Shown here piece after piece: positions 34,220-42,360 of a stretch of DNA of 56,148 nt; the first letter of the stretch is position 1; every line of letters begins with the position of its first letter. The position numbers and the translations under genes were made by a program. Source of the DNA: Rhodospirillum sp. UBA1311 (GTDB taxonomy: Bacteria > Pseudomonadota > Alphaproteobacteria > Rhodospirillales > Rhodospirillaceae); assembly GCA_002307145.1 (NCBI GenBank), contig DBTR01000051.1, positions 1 through 56,148 of the forward strand. Direction: 5' to 3'. Below the pieces are notes generated by a model. The model saw only the letters and a program-made list of their open reading frames with translations, did no database searches and was not told where the DNA came from.

Positions 34220-35133
34220 TCGGCCTCGTCGGAGGTGGTGACGGCGAAGCCGGTGCAGTCGGCGAACGCGGTCGCGGCGGGCGCGACCTCGGCGAAGCCT
34301 TGGAGGGTGACGCGCAGCACGCCTTCGACGCGGGCGGCGGCGTGCAAGCCGTCCACCGTCACCGGCTCGCCGAGGCGGCGTTGCTTCGCCACGAACGCGG
34401 CGAGCGCCGACGCCGAGGCGGGTTTGGCGACCTCGCCGGAGACGCCGTCGCGCAGATCGAGGCGGGCGGTGAAGGCGTAGGGGATCGCGGTTGCGGCCTG
34501 CACGGTGACGTGATCGGTGAATGGCCGAACGCCGTCGCCGACGCCAGCCAGGGCGGCGCGCACCGTGTCGAGCAGATCGGCGGAGGCGATGCCGCCCGGC
34601 TCGGTGGAGAGGATCGTCACCACCACGACGCCGGGTTCCGGCGAGGTGATCGCCACGTCGAGGACGCGCGGGTCTGCGGAAAGGGCGTGGTAGAGGTACG
34701 CGCCCTCCGGCCCGGCGGTCGAAAGGCCCTCGAACGCCAATTGCGCGCGGGCGCGGAGGTTGGCGTTGGTTTCCATCACCGCGTCGGTGGGCGGGATCGC
34801 GTTCGGGTCCGCAGGGGTGACGGTGAGGCGTTCGGTGTCGAGGTTGGCGGCGAGGTGGTCGAGGTCCGAGCCCACGGCGAACGCGAGCATCACCGCCTTC
34901 GCGCCCTCGTTGACGCGCTGGCGCATCAGGAGTTCGCGGTAGGCGGCTTCCTCGACCAGCTTGACGATGATGTCGCCTTCCAGGGTCGGGTCCCAATCCG
35001 GCAGGAGGTTGGCCGCGTCGAGGATTTCCCGCAGGCGGGCGAGCCGGGCGGCGCGGATCGTCTCGTAATCCAGCGGCTCGACGATCTCGGGCGCGGGGAG
35101 CTTGGAGAGGTCGACGGCGGAGGTGGTGCTCAT
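34216..35133 (-). CDS. J: Baseplate wedge protein GpJ
   Basis: 305 residues from the ATG at 35133. Shares the baseplate J fold of T4 gp6. The typical string QRVNEGAKAVMLAFAVGSDLD and a C-terminal beta-rich domain are present. It overlaps W and I by 4 nt each. Confidence 0.92.
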   Translation of the reverse strand: MSTTSAVDLSKLPAPEIVEPLDYETIRAARLARLREILDAANLLPDWDPTLEGDIIVKLVEEAAYRELLMRQRVNEGAKAVMLAFAVGSDLDHLAANLDTERLTVTPADPNAIPPTDAVMETNANLRARAQLAFEGLSTAGPEGAYLYHALSADPRVLDVAITSPEPGVVVVTILSTEPGGIASADLLDTVRAALAGVGDGVRPFTDHVTVQAATAIPYAFTARLDLRDGVSGEVAKPASASALAAFVAKQRRLGEPVTVDGLHAAARVEGVLRVTLQGFAEVAPAATAFADCTGFAVTTSDEAE

Positions 35134-35477
35134 GCCGCACCCGCCAACGGCACGTCGGCCGTGATTTCGAGGCCCGAGGCCTTGACCTTGCAAACGAGGC
35201 GGATGTTGGCGCGGCCGTCGAGGGTCGCCTCGACGCGACCGGAGGTGAGGCGCACGCGCGGCTCCCACCGTTCGAGCGCGTCGGCGGCGGCGGCGATGAT
35301 CCGCAGCGCCGTGACCGCGTCGCCGGGCTGGTCGATGATCTCGCCGAGGTGCGCGCCGACCTTGCGGCGCATCACCCGGGTGCCGACCATCGTCTTGACG
35401 ATCTCGGCGACGGAAATCCGGATGTGCGCGAGGAGGTCCACCACGGTGCCGGAAACGGGGTCGATGCCGGTGGTCAT
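35130..35477 (-). CDS. W: Baseplate wedge protein GpW
   Basis: 115 residues, relative of T4 gp25. The family segments VVDLLAHIRISVAEIV and TRVMRRKVGAHLGEIID are clear. It lies 3 nt after V. Confidence 0.93.
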   Translation of the reverse strand: MTTGIDPVSGTVVDLLAHIRISVAEIVKTMVGTRVMRRKVGAHLGEIIDQPGDAVTALRIIAAAADALERWEPRVRLTSGRVEATLDGRANIRLVCKVKASGLEITADVPLAGAA

Positions 35478-35480
35478 GGT

Positions 35481-36146
35481 TCAAAGCCCCGGATGGGTGT
35501 GGTGGTTGGAATTGCCGCCGCCGTCCATGACGGTGCCGGTGGCGTCGACGTTGCCGGTGACGGCGACGTTGCCCTCGATCTCGAAATCGCCCTTGAGCTT
35601 GAAGGAGCCATTCATCGTGGCCGCGCCCTTGCCGCCCTTGGTGGCGTTGAGGGTGATCGCCGGGGCGGTGATGCTCGCGACGGCTCCGGCGACGATCGCG
35701 GCGTTGCCCCCCGCCGTGGCGGTGATGTTCTCCCCGGCGGTCGCGGTGATGTTGCCCGAGGCCTCCGCCGCGATGTCGCCGACCGAAACCACGTGCATGC
35801 GCTTCGCGTCGCTGTCGTATTCGACCAGCGAGCCGTCGTTGAACTCGACGCGGTCGAGCCCTTCGGCGGTCGAGGGCGGCGGCAGGGCGTTGGTGGGGAT
35901 GATCGCGATGAGGACGGCGTTCGCCGGGTTGCCCGAGGGGCAGGCAGCGAGAACCTGGGTGCCGACGCGCAAGGGACACCAGCGGCGGAAGTTTTGGCCG
36001 ATCTCGTTGGGGTACGGAAGCCAGCCGGAAGGCCGCCCGCGAAGGTCCAGGCGCAAACGTTGCCCCGCGTGATCCACCTCGGCGATGGTGCCGAAGCAGA
36101 TCAACTCATCGATCAGGCGCGAAAGCTCGGAGAGGGTGCGGCTCAT
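35481..36146 (-). CDS. V: Baseplate spike protein GpV
   Basis: 221 residues, membrane-piercing tail spike. An OB fold at the start (GTIAEVDHAGQRLRLDL) leads to a repetitive beta-prism with many Val/Gly/Asn repeats (GNITATAGENITATAGGNAA) and an HTHPG end that can bind the apex metal. No ribosome site is visible before the ATG at 36146. The late dyad lies 43 nt upstream of it, as at gene P. Confidence 0.92.
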   Translation of the reverse strand: MSRTLSELSRLIDELICFGTIAEVDHAGQRLRLDLRGRPSGWLPYPNEIGQNFRRWCPLRVGTQVLAACPSGNPANAVLIAIIPTNALPPPSTAEGLDRVEFNDGSLVEYDSDAKRMHVVSVGDIAAEASGNITATAGENITATAGGNAAIVAGAVASITAPAITLNATKGGKGAATMNGSFKLKGDFEIEGNVAVTGNVDATGTVMDGGGNSNHHTHPGL

Positions 36147-36189
36147 GCGCCAAGGGTGGCGCGCTTCGGGGCGGAGCCGCTACGGCGGT

Positions 36190-36217
36190 CGGGTTGACGG
36201 GGTGCCCTGTCAACCCG
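36190..36217. promoter_or_regulatory. Late-promoter dyad upstream of V
   Basis: CGGGTTGAC-N10-GTCAACCCG with perfect 9-bp arms. One of three copies in the prophage. On the V side a CTTGG box (36150-36154) begins 36 nt from the dyad edge and the V ATG begins after 43 nt. Probable binding site of the Ogr-like activator. Confidence 0.75.
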
Positions 36218-36311
36218 AAAGGTCTACGGGTGCTCGTTCCTTGAGATGATGGGACCAGACTCTGCGGGAAGAAACAGGCACTCGAATCCGGAAGCCTGCG
36301 AGCGGAGATGG

Positions 36312-37619
36312 CTAGGCGCTTTTGACCACAGCCAACGCGTCGGCCCAAGTTGAGCTAGCTTCAATGTGTCTGCGAATGAGCGCCCGGTTGGTGGCCAAGA
36401 TTCCAGGCCAATGACTAGACCAGGATAAATATGCCTCCCACGAATAGCCCAATTTGTATCGATTACTCATAGAATTCATTGATCTCAAGGTCGCATCCAA
36501 AAACGTCTGTTCTATGGGCGTGCCATTCAAATCAAGAATCGTCGCCAAATAGGCGAGCCACCTAGCAAGTTGCGCATATTGCGCCCACGCGTTGTTTTCC
36601 CCGGTTAGTTCTATTTTTGTTTTTATTATTTGTCCGATAGACTTGACTACGCGTTTATTATTTATGTTGAGTCCTGTTGCGGCAAGAGAGGCGATAATTT
36701 CGAAGAAAGACGTCTCACTTCGAAGGTAGCCTTCAGTGAATTCGTGTTTATCGAAAATTACTTTTCGAATGTTTTCTATCGATTCTCCGGCCTTAGATTC
36801 TGCATCAGGTAGGGCCTCATTCAACGATTTGAAGAACGACGATATCTCGGTGCGGTCAATGACTCGTATACCGTAGCAGTGCGCGTAATAATCCTTGACG
36901 TATTGGTTGGTTGCAGTCCGTGATACAAGAAAGATATTCGATCCTATCACATTGGTCCTAGAAAACACCTTGTAGTCGCTAAAAATTGCCTTCAAGTTGG
37001 TGTCGCCAAGAGAATAACCCAGTATAACTACCGTATTTTCGTGTAATGACACGCTGAGTTTTCTTGAAAAGTATGAATCTATATTTATGAACCGGAAATA
37101 ATCGTCAGATGTTACCACCATTTCCTTGGCGCAGTCGATAGAGCCGTGGACGTGGTAAACTTTTATCCGCGATTCTGCTCGGGGTATCGGCATGCCGGGT
37201 GTCATGGACTGGCATTCCGAGGCTCCTGCCATTTCTTCGAGCAGCTTATCGTAATTCGTTGTCACGACGGTAAACGATCTCTTCGATATGAAATCGTTAA
37301 CGTGAGAATTATCGCCGCTAGGATGTAAACTTCCGATTATCGTAGAAATTTCTTGATGAATGGATTTTCCGGTCTTGGCCAGTTCGATTGAAATTATTTG
37401 AGCGGTCTCTTCAAGGCTCAGAACGCCAACTTTTCCGCCGGGAAACAACGAGGCTTGGAGCGCGGAGGGATCTTGTGCTGCAGCGCAGACGGACTCGAGT
37501 AGCCCTTGCCAGCTTGGAGCGCGGTCTTCGGTAACTGCTTTCGAGAATCCCGTTCCAGTAAAAAAACACAGTTGTCCCAACGCCGCAGCGTACGCGATCT
37601 CAAGATACTCGTTCTTCAC
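36312..37619 (-). CDS. SIR2-family protein, probable anti-phage NADase
   Basis: 435 residues. The N-terminal SIR2-like domain has the NAD-binding GTGFSKA (residues 22-28), TTNYD with Asn122 and Asp124, the catalytic-type His158 in HVHGS and GYSLGD at 201-206. The C-terminal 225 residues are mainly helical and unfamiliar, the usual place for a sensor or oligomerisation part. Proteins of this kind deplete NAD in infected cells. The gene is AT-rich against its GC-rich neighbours and sits in the P2 S-V cargo slot. No second gene is joined to it as an operon. Confidence 0.8.
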   Translation of the reverse strand: MKNEYLEIAYAAALGQLCFFTGTGFSKAVTEDRAPSWQGLLESVCAAAQDPSALQASLFPGGKVGVLSLEETAQIISIELAKTGKSIHQEISTIIGSLHPSGDNSHVNDFISKRSFTVVTTNYDKLLEEMAGASECQSMTPGMPIPRAESRIKVYHVHGSIDCAKEMVVTSDDYFRFINIDSYFSRKLSVSLHENTVVILGYSLGDTNLKAIFSDYKVFSRTNVIGSNIFLVSRTATNQYVKDYYAHCYGIRVIDRTEISSFFKSLNEALPDAESKAGESIENIRKVIFDKHEFTEGYLRSETSFFEIIASLAATGLNINNKRVVKSIGQIIKTKIELTGENNAWAQYAQLARWLAYLATILDLNGTPIEQTFLDATLRSMNSMSNRYKLGYSWEAYLSWSSHWPGILATNRALIRRHIEASSTWADALAVVKSA

Positions 37620-37765
37620 GCTACCTCTCCCCCAGATAAAGGCCTTGCTAGTCCATGCTAGGCGCGTCGGGTATGGCTATCAAGGCGCTTACTGGTTGAA
37701 CTGTTGGGCACTTTTAGTTGCCTCTGGGCCAGAGTCGGAGCCGCAAGACGACGAACGAAGCCCGT

Positions 37766-38092
37766 CTAGTTCCTCATTGCCCAGAGTTCGAGCGTCGCCA
37801 TGATCCGTTCGCGCACGTAGGCCACGTCTTCCGGCGGCGCGCCGATCAGGCCGCGCGCGGCGTATTTTACCTGTGGGCCACCCTTCGCGACGGCGTCCAC
37901 GCTGCCGAACTGGTGAACCGAGGCGATGCGGGCGAGCCTGCCCGAATAGTCGATCTCGACGCCGCCGGGCGTGGCCTTAAGCGCCATCCGCCGGGCTTCG
38001 CGCGACCCCTTCATCATCTTCGCCGCCGCGCGCACCCGGCCGCGCTTGCCGGGCTTCCGGGGCCGACGTAGATCGAAAGTATGTCTGTCCAA
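37766..38092 (-). pseudogene. Duplicated 3' part of gene S
   Basis: The frame encodes about 95 residues matching the C-terminal two thirds of the intact gpS at 38765 (GRVRAAAKMMKG, RMALK, FGSVDAVAKGGPQVKY, ARGLIGAPPEDV). It lacks the N-terminus and any ATG; its 5' end stops at the hairpin at 38091. The two copies differ at many positions, so the duplicate is old or came from a related phage with the cargo. Confidence 0.75.
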
Positions 38093-38127
38093 AAGGCGCA
38101 GAACGTTCGGTTCGTTCTGCGCCTTTT
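38091..38127. terminator. Strong two-way terminator at the cargo junction
   Basis: AAAAGGCGCAGAACG (38091-38105) and CGTTCTGCGCCTTTT (38113-38127) form a perfect 15-bp stem with a 7-nt loop, with A and T runs at the ends for use on both strands. It separates the gpS fragment from the rightward gene. Confidence 0.85.
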
Positions 38128-38194
38128 CTTATCGACAGGCCGAAATTTCCCATTAGAGTTAGTGACTTGTTCGCCTGACATGGGGGTAAAATAA

Positions 38195-38764
38195 ATGGTG
38201 GGTACGGTTGAGGACGACGACATGGGCGTCGGTCAGATTACGACCAAAAAAACCATGTTTGGTCGCATCGTCTTCACGTTCGATGGATTGGAATTCGAAA
38301 CCGAAGAAGCTGCGCGCTCCGATCGCAAAATTATCATTGAACGAAAGCGGGCCGAAAAAGCCCAGCAGGAGGCGAAGGCCGCGCAAAAAGAAGATCAACA
38401 ACGGCGCGAGCGTGAGATTGCAGAGATTTACGCCAGATATGACGAGGCTGCGGAAATAATCACGCGCTGGGTGCAGGCTCGCCCAAGTGCTGAGCAGCAG
38501 GTGCATCAATGGGGCATCGTCGGGAATAGAGACGTTGGCCTTTCCACATTGGTGGATATGGATGCTCTAAGTGGCGGAATATACAAAGTTTGCCGGGAAA
38601 TAGCTCTCGCTGGGTATGAGGTCATCTCGATCGCGCCGGTTGTGGGAGGGGTAGGAAACTATCATTTTCCGGGCGGCAAAGATGGTGGTGGAGCTGGGTG
38701 GGGATACAGCTTCACGCAAGGTGTCATCATAACCGCGAAGCGAAGGCGTGATTTGGGTGCGTAA
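38195..38764 (+). CDS. Unknown cargo protein read against the late genes
   Basis: 189 residues from the ATG at 38195 (an in-frame ATG at 38222 is also possible). A charged coiled-coil middle (RKIIIERKRAEKAQQEAKAAQ) precedes a compact C-terminal domain with AGYEVISIAPVVGGVG and GAGWGYSFTQGVIITAKRR. I do not recognise the family. It is on the strand opposite the structural genes, AT-richer than they are, and its stop abuts the gpS stop with no gap. With the SIR2 gene it makes up the S-V cargo. Confidence 0.7.
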   Translation: MVGTVEDDDMGVGQITTKKTMFGRIVFTFDGLEFETEEAARSDRKIIIERKRAEKAQQEAKAAQKEDQQRREREIAEIYARYDEAAEIITRWVQARPSAEQQVHQWGIVGNRDVGLSTLVDMDALSGGIYKVCREIALAGYEVISIAPVVGGVGNYHFPGGKDGGGAGWGYSFTQGVIITAKRRRDLGA

Positions 38765-39226
38765 TCAAATGCCGCGCGCCGGGTCGAGCGCCCCCATGAT
38801 CCGCGTGCGCACGTAGGACACGTCTTCCGGCGGCGCGCCGATCAGGCCGCGCGCGGGGTATTTCACCTGCGGGCCGCCCTTCGCCACCGCGTCGACGCTG
38901 CCGAAGTGATGCACCGAGGCGATGCGCCCGAGCCTGCCGGAGTAGCCGATCTCGACCGCATCGGGGCCGGACTTCAACGCCATCCGCCGCGCCTCGCGCA
39001 AGCCTTTCATCATCTTGGCCGCCGCGCGCACGCGGCCGTGCTTGTTCGGCTTGCGCGCGCGCCAGGGCTTGCCCTCCGGGTCAACCTGTCGGCTCATGCG
39101 CTTTTGGTTGCGCTTGCGGAGTTCGCGGCCGATCTCGCCGAACAGGGTTCGGCGCGCGGCGGGCTCCAGGGCGGCGAGCGCCTGGGTGAGCCAGCTTTCG
39201 AGCGGGGCGAAGGGATCGTCGGCCAT
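38765..39226 (-). CDS. S: Tail completion protein GpS
   Basis: 153 residues from the ATG at 39226, in an ATGA overlap with gene R. Phage virion morphogenesis family. The MADDPFAPLESWLTQALAAL start and the basic middle (RKRNQKRMSRQ) are typical. This is the intact copy; a 3' duplicate lies at 37766. Confidence 0.9.
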   Translation of the reverse strand: MADDPFAPLESWLTQALAALEPAARRTLFGEIGRELRKRNQKRMSRQVDPEGKPWRARKPNKHGRVRAAAKMMKGLREARRMALKSGPDAVEIGYSGRLGRIASVHHFGSVDAVAKGGPQVKYPARGLIGAPPEDVSYVRTRIMGALDPARGI

Positions 39227-39651
39227 CAGTCCGGGTCCAGACCGAGGGTGAGCGCCGCCGTGTCGAACGCCTGTGCGTCGGGGTCGGGGGGCAGGGCGAG
39301 GCGCAGGCCTTCGGGCATATCCTCGGGCGCGACGATCTCGGTCAACTCGATCATCAGCGACACGTCGGCGCTCTTGTGGTCGATGATATCGACGTGGAAG
39401 CGGATCGCCTCGGCGTCCGCGCCTGGGTTGTCGCGCAAAAACCATTCGGTGGCGAAGAACAGCAGATCCTGGGGCGCGCCCGCGTAGCCGGTGACGACGA
39501 TGTGGCCGGTGTAGGTGACTTGGAAGGCGCGGTTGCGGTCACCGCGCCACGCTTCGACCTTGCCCTTTTCGGCGAAGGTCAGCACGTCCTCGTTTCCGAT
39601 GCCGAGCGGCGCGGCGAGGATCGCGGCGCGGGCGGCGGCGAGCTTTTTCAT
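39226..39651 (-). CDS. R: Tail completion protein GpR
   Basis: 141 residues from the ATG at 39651. The segment YTGHIVVTGYAGAPQDLLFF fits the P2 GpR family. It overlaps Rz1 by 4 nt upstream and S downstream, as in P2, where R and S follow the lysis genes. Confidence 0.85.
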   Translation of the reverse strand: MKKLAAARAAILAAPLGIGNEDVLTFAEKGKVEAWRGDRNRAFQVTYTGHIVVTGYAGAPQDLLFFATEWFLRDNPGADAEAIRFHVDIIDHKSADVSLMIELTEIVAPEDMPEGLRLALPPDPDAQAFDTAALTLGLDPD

Positions 39652-39965
39652 TTCGTGGGTTCCTCGATCAGCAGGCGGCAAGCGTCGGTGGCGCGGCCTT
39701 CGTTCCAGGCGCGGACGCAGGCAAGGCGGGTGCGGCAGTCTTCGCCCGCCGCCCACACGTCGGCGACGTAATCGGCCACGGCTTCGTCGCGCAGATCGGC
39801 GGGCACCGCCGGTTCAGGGGCGCAGGTCAGCAGCGGGCGCGGCGGCTTCGCCTTTTCCACGCGGGTCTCGGTGAAGGGCTGCGGATTGGTGGTGACGCAA
39901 CCCGTCGAGAACAGCGCCAAGGCGAGGGCCGACGTTAAGGCAAGCATTCGGCGGGATCGGAGCAT
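39648..39965 (-). CDS. Rz1-like outer-membrane spanin lipoprotein
   Basis: 105 residues from the ATG at 39965. A lipobox (LFSTGC, Cys23) follows a hydrophobic signal, and the mature protein is Pro- and Cys-containing. Its start lies inside the Rz gene in another frame, the classic nested Rz/Rz1 plan. It fuses the inner and outer membranes at lysis together with Rz. Confidence 0.78.
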   Translation of the reverse strand: MLRSRRMLALTSALALALFSTGCVTTNPQPFTETRVEKAKPPRPLLTCAPEPAVPADLRDEAVADYVADVWAAGEDCRTRLACVRAWNEGRATDACRLLIEEPTK

Positions 39966-40245
39966 TTCGGGCGGTTTCCTTGATCTTGGCGACGACGGCG
40001 GCGCGCTCGCCGGCCGATACGTCGGCGGCTTCGATCGCCGCGTAGGCGAGGTCGTTTTGCTTGACCAGGTCATCGAAGGATTGGCGGTTCGCGTCATTGA
40101 CCGCGCGCGCCGCAGTGAGGGCGTCGTCGGCGATCTTGGCGCGAAGGTCGGCGATGGTTTTGTCCTTCGTCATGATCAGGATCGCGCAGCCGATGGCGAT
40201 CAGCATGTAGCGGTTGCGCCAAACCCAGGCGATCAAAGCAAGCAT
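39814..40245 (-). CDS. Rz-like inner-membrane spanin
   Basis: 143 residues from the ATG at 40245. One N-terminal span (YMLIAIGCAILIM) is followed by a periplasmic coiled coil (KTIADLRAKIADDALTAAR ...). The last part overlaps Rz1 out of frame. The start overlaps the end of the lysozyme gene by 13 nt. Confidence 0.75.
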   Translation of the reverse strand: MLALIAWVWRNRYMLIAIGCAILIMTKDKTIADLRAKIADDALTAARAVNDANRQSFDDLVKQNDLAYAAIEAADVSAGERAAVVAKIKETARNAPIPPNACLNVGPRLGAVLDGLRHHQSAALHRDPRGKGEAAAPAADLRP

Positions 40246-40736
40246 AGTTCGCGCTCCGCCGCGCGGCGTTCCACGATGCCGCCGCAGTTGTTGGCCTTGA
40301 TCCGGCAGTCCTTGCCGCCGCTGAACACCCACCGGGGGAGTTCGTCGCACGCGCCCTGGCGGTCGCCCGCGTTGGTCTTGCGGATCAGCGTCGATTCCCG
40401 CGCCTTCTTGCCGCCGCCGACGTGGAAGAACCACGAGGCGAGAGCGGCGCGCATGGTTTCGGACATGTCCACCTTCACCACGCGGTCGAGGTTGGCGAAG
40501 GCGACGCCGATGTCGGAGGCGAAGAAGGCGGCGCACTTCTCGGGGGTGGCGGTGTCGCCGGGCTTCACGCCCTCGGTGTGGCCCCGGCAGATCGTCCAGA
40601 CGTTCGCGCCGTCGCGGAACGCCTTGAGGGTGATGCCCTCTTGCTCGCCGATGAACTGGTGGGCGATGGCGGCGCTCGAAGCACCCGCCGCCACCAGCGC
40701 AAGGACCGCTTGAGAGAGGCGCGAGCGCGTCGTCAT
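40233..40736 (-). CDS. SAR endolysin, GH24 lysozyme
   Basis: 167 residues. The N-terminal weakly hydrophobic helix rich in Ala (LSQAVLALVAAGASSAAIAH) fits a signal-anchor-release segment. The T4-type triad is Glu33, Asp42 and Thr48, with exactly the E-x8-D-x5-T spacing. A Cys at position 50, next to the active site, could take part in redox control as in P1 Lyz. Cuts peptidoglycan at lysis. Confidence 0.88.
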   Translation of the reverse strand: MTTRSRLSQAVLALVAAGASSAAIAHQFIGEQEGITLKAFRDGANVWTICRGHTEGVKPGDTATPEKCAAFFASDIGVAFANLDRVVKVDMSETMRAALASWFFHVGGGKKARESTLIRKTNAGDRQGACDELPRWVFSGGKDCRIKANNCGGIVERRAAERELCLL

Positions 40737-40936
40737 TGTGGGGCGCTCCGGCTCGTGCGGAGGCGGGCGAAGAACGCGCTCAACATTGCGCACCACTTCG
40801 GGATCAAGAGGCCGGTTTGAGCCAGCACGTAGATGAGCGTCGCGATCGCGACCCACTCGTTGAGGGTGAACCCGGCCCACAGCGCGCCGATCCCGGCGGG
40901 GGTGATCTTGGCGGCGGCGGTGATTTCGTCCTGCAT
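40733..40936 (-). CDS. Probable holin/pinholin
   Basis: 67 residues from the ATG at 40936, just after the gpX stop; an ATG at 40948 is possible. One or two membrane spans (GIGALWAGFTLNEWVAIATLIYVLAQTGLLI) end in a basic tail (RLRTSRSAPQ). Its position between X and the lysozyme is that of P2 holin Y. With a SAR endolysin a small pinholin is enough. Confidence 0.72.
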   Translation of the reverse strand: MQDEITAAAKITPAGIGALWAGFTLNEWVAIATLIYVLAQTGLLIPKWCAMLSAFFARLRTSRSAPQ

Positions 40937-40938
40937 GA

Positions 40939-41145
40939 TCAATCCCAAAGGTTGATGGTGGCGGCGGCGGGAGCGGCGACGCGCTCCGGCAGGGTGACGG
41001 CGGTGCCGTGGGGGAGGATCGGCCCAAGGGCGGCAAGGCCGGGGTTGGCTTCGAGGATCGCCAGCGTCATCGCGGTGTCGCCGCCGTAGCAGCGCGCCGC
41101 GATTTGGTCGACCGTCTCGCCTTGGCGGGCGATCACGGCGGCCAT
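40939..41145 (-). CDS. X: Tail protein GpX
   Basis: 68 residues with a LysM-like fold (VIARQGETVDQIAARCYG ... LPHGTAVTLPE). In P2, X stands between L and the lysis genes, as here. It overlaps L by 1 nt in ATGA form. Confidence 0.88.
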   Translation of the reverse strand: MAAVIARQGETVDQIAARCYGGDTAMTLAILEANPGLAALGPILPHGTAVTLPERVAAPAAATINLWD

Positions 41146-41603
41146 CAGATCAATTCCACGATGGTGCGCGGGCGACCCGTGAGGCGGGAAAGCGCCTCGT
41201 TCGACTGGCGGAGGTAGTCGTCGGCGGTCGCCTCCAACTTTTCGGCGCGGTCGTGGCCGTCCTTGGTGCTGTCGTAGTCGCGGGTGTTGCCGAGCAACTG
41301 CGCGCGGGCGCGGGTGAAGACCGCGGTGCGGTAGAGAATGACCTTCTCCGACACGCCGCCGTAGGTCGGTGCGGCGATCTCGGCGAGGCTCGGGGCGGTC
41401 TGCGCGGCGCGCCAATCCTTGAGGCTGGCGTTGATCTCGATCACGGCGGCGAGCAGCACGGCGACGATGCGCGAAGGGTCGAAGGTTTTCCCCTGCCCGG
41501 TCTCGCTGTGAAACTCCTCAACCGCGAGGTCCGGATACCAGCCATCGTTGGCGACGGTGGCCGGGGCGGAGGAGAGCGGGGCGGAGGGGATGAACGACGA
41601 CAT
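41145..41603 (-). CDS. L: Head completion protein GpL
   Basis: 152 residues, head-tail connector of P2. It begins MSSFIPSAP and contains the family stretch YPDLAVEEFHSETGQ. A 97-bp gap separates it from M; no hairpin is obvious there. Confidence 0.87.
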   Translation of the reverse strand: MSSFIPSAPLSSAPATVANDGWYPDLAVEEFHSETGQGKTFDPSRIVAVLLAAVIEINASLKDWRAAQTAPSLAEIAAPTYGGVSEKVILYRTAVFTRARAQLLGNTRDYDSTKDGHDRAEKLEATADDYLRQSNEALSRLTGRPRTIVELI

Positions 41604-41700
41604 GGGGGCCTCGGGTCAGGGAACGCGGCGACGGAACGCGAGCGGTGTTGCAGGCCGAGGCCATGGCACGTTTCACGCCGTCGCCGCTCCCGGGGGCGGT

Positions 41701-42360
41701 TCAGGAAGCCGGGTTGGCGGCTTCCAATTCCTTGCGCAGCTTGTCGCGCGCGGTTTTCACGCCACATTTCGGGTCGAGCTTCAGCGCGGCTTCGAAGTGA
41801 TCGAGGGCGGCGGGCTTGTCGGTGGCGGAGAGGATCAACCCCAGCGCCTTGTGCGCCTTGGCCCGGACTTGATCGTGCATGTCGCGATCGGCGGTGAGGG
41901 CGAGGGCGGCGCGGAGCGGTTCGGGCGAGGCGTGTTCCGGATCGACCACGGCGGCGTTGGCGATGCTCTCCACGAGGGTGGTGGGCACGTCGCGGGCGAA
42001 GTTGAACGGCATGGAGAGGCCGTGGCGGATCGCGTGCGCCGCGATTTCGAGCGCGCCGTCGAAGTCGCCGACGTCCAGACGCCAGAGCATCACCCACACC
42101 AGAACGTCATCCTGCGCGGCGGAGCCGGAGGCGAGAACGCCGTCGACGTAGGCCTCGTAGTCCGGCAGGGCCTCGCGCTTCGCCTCGATCTTGGTGGCGA
42201 GCGACATGATCCCGTCGAACTTGGCCTGATGCATGCGCAAGAGCGTGAGCATGCGTTCGCCGAGGGTGCCGGGGACCGAAGCCCCCGGCGCGGCGGTAAC
42301 AGCCGCCGTCGCTTCGCGAGCGGCGACGGTGCGTTCGAAGTGGCGGCGGCAGAGGCTCAT
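41701..42360 (-). CDS. M: Terminase small subunit GpM
   Basis: 219 residues from the ATG at 42360, overlapping the capsid stop. The MSLCRRHFERTVAA start and the VWVMLWRLDVGDFDGALEIA segment fit GpM, the DNA-recognition and endonuclease subunit that acts with GpP. The C-terminal part carries a TPR-like helix pair. Confidence 0.88.
   Translation of the reverse strand: MSLCRRHFERTVAAREATAAVTAAPGASVPGTLGERMLTLLRMHQAKFDGIMSLATKIEAKREALPDYEAYVDGVLASGSAAQDDVLVWVMLWRLDVGDFDGALEIAAHAIRHGLSMPFNFARDVPTTLVESIANAAVVDPEHASPEPLRAALALTADRDMHDQVRAKAHKALGLILSATDKPAALDHFEAALKLDPKCGVKTARDKLRKELEAANPAS

Noticed and set aside
37766..38092. A second functional gpS
   Set aside because: It lacks the N-terminal third and a good start codon, and its 5' end runs into a terminator hairpin.
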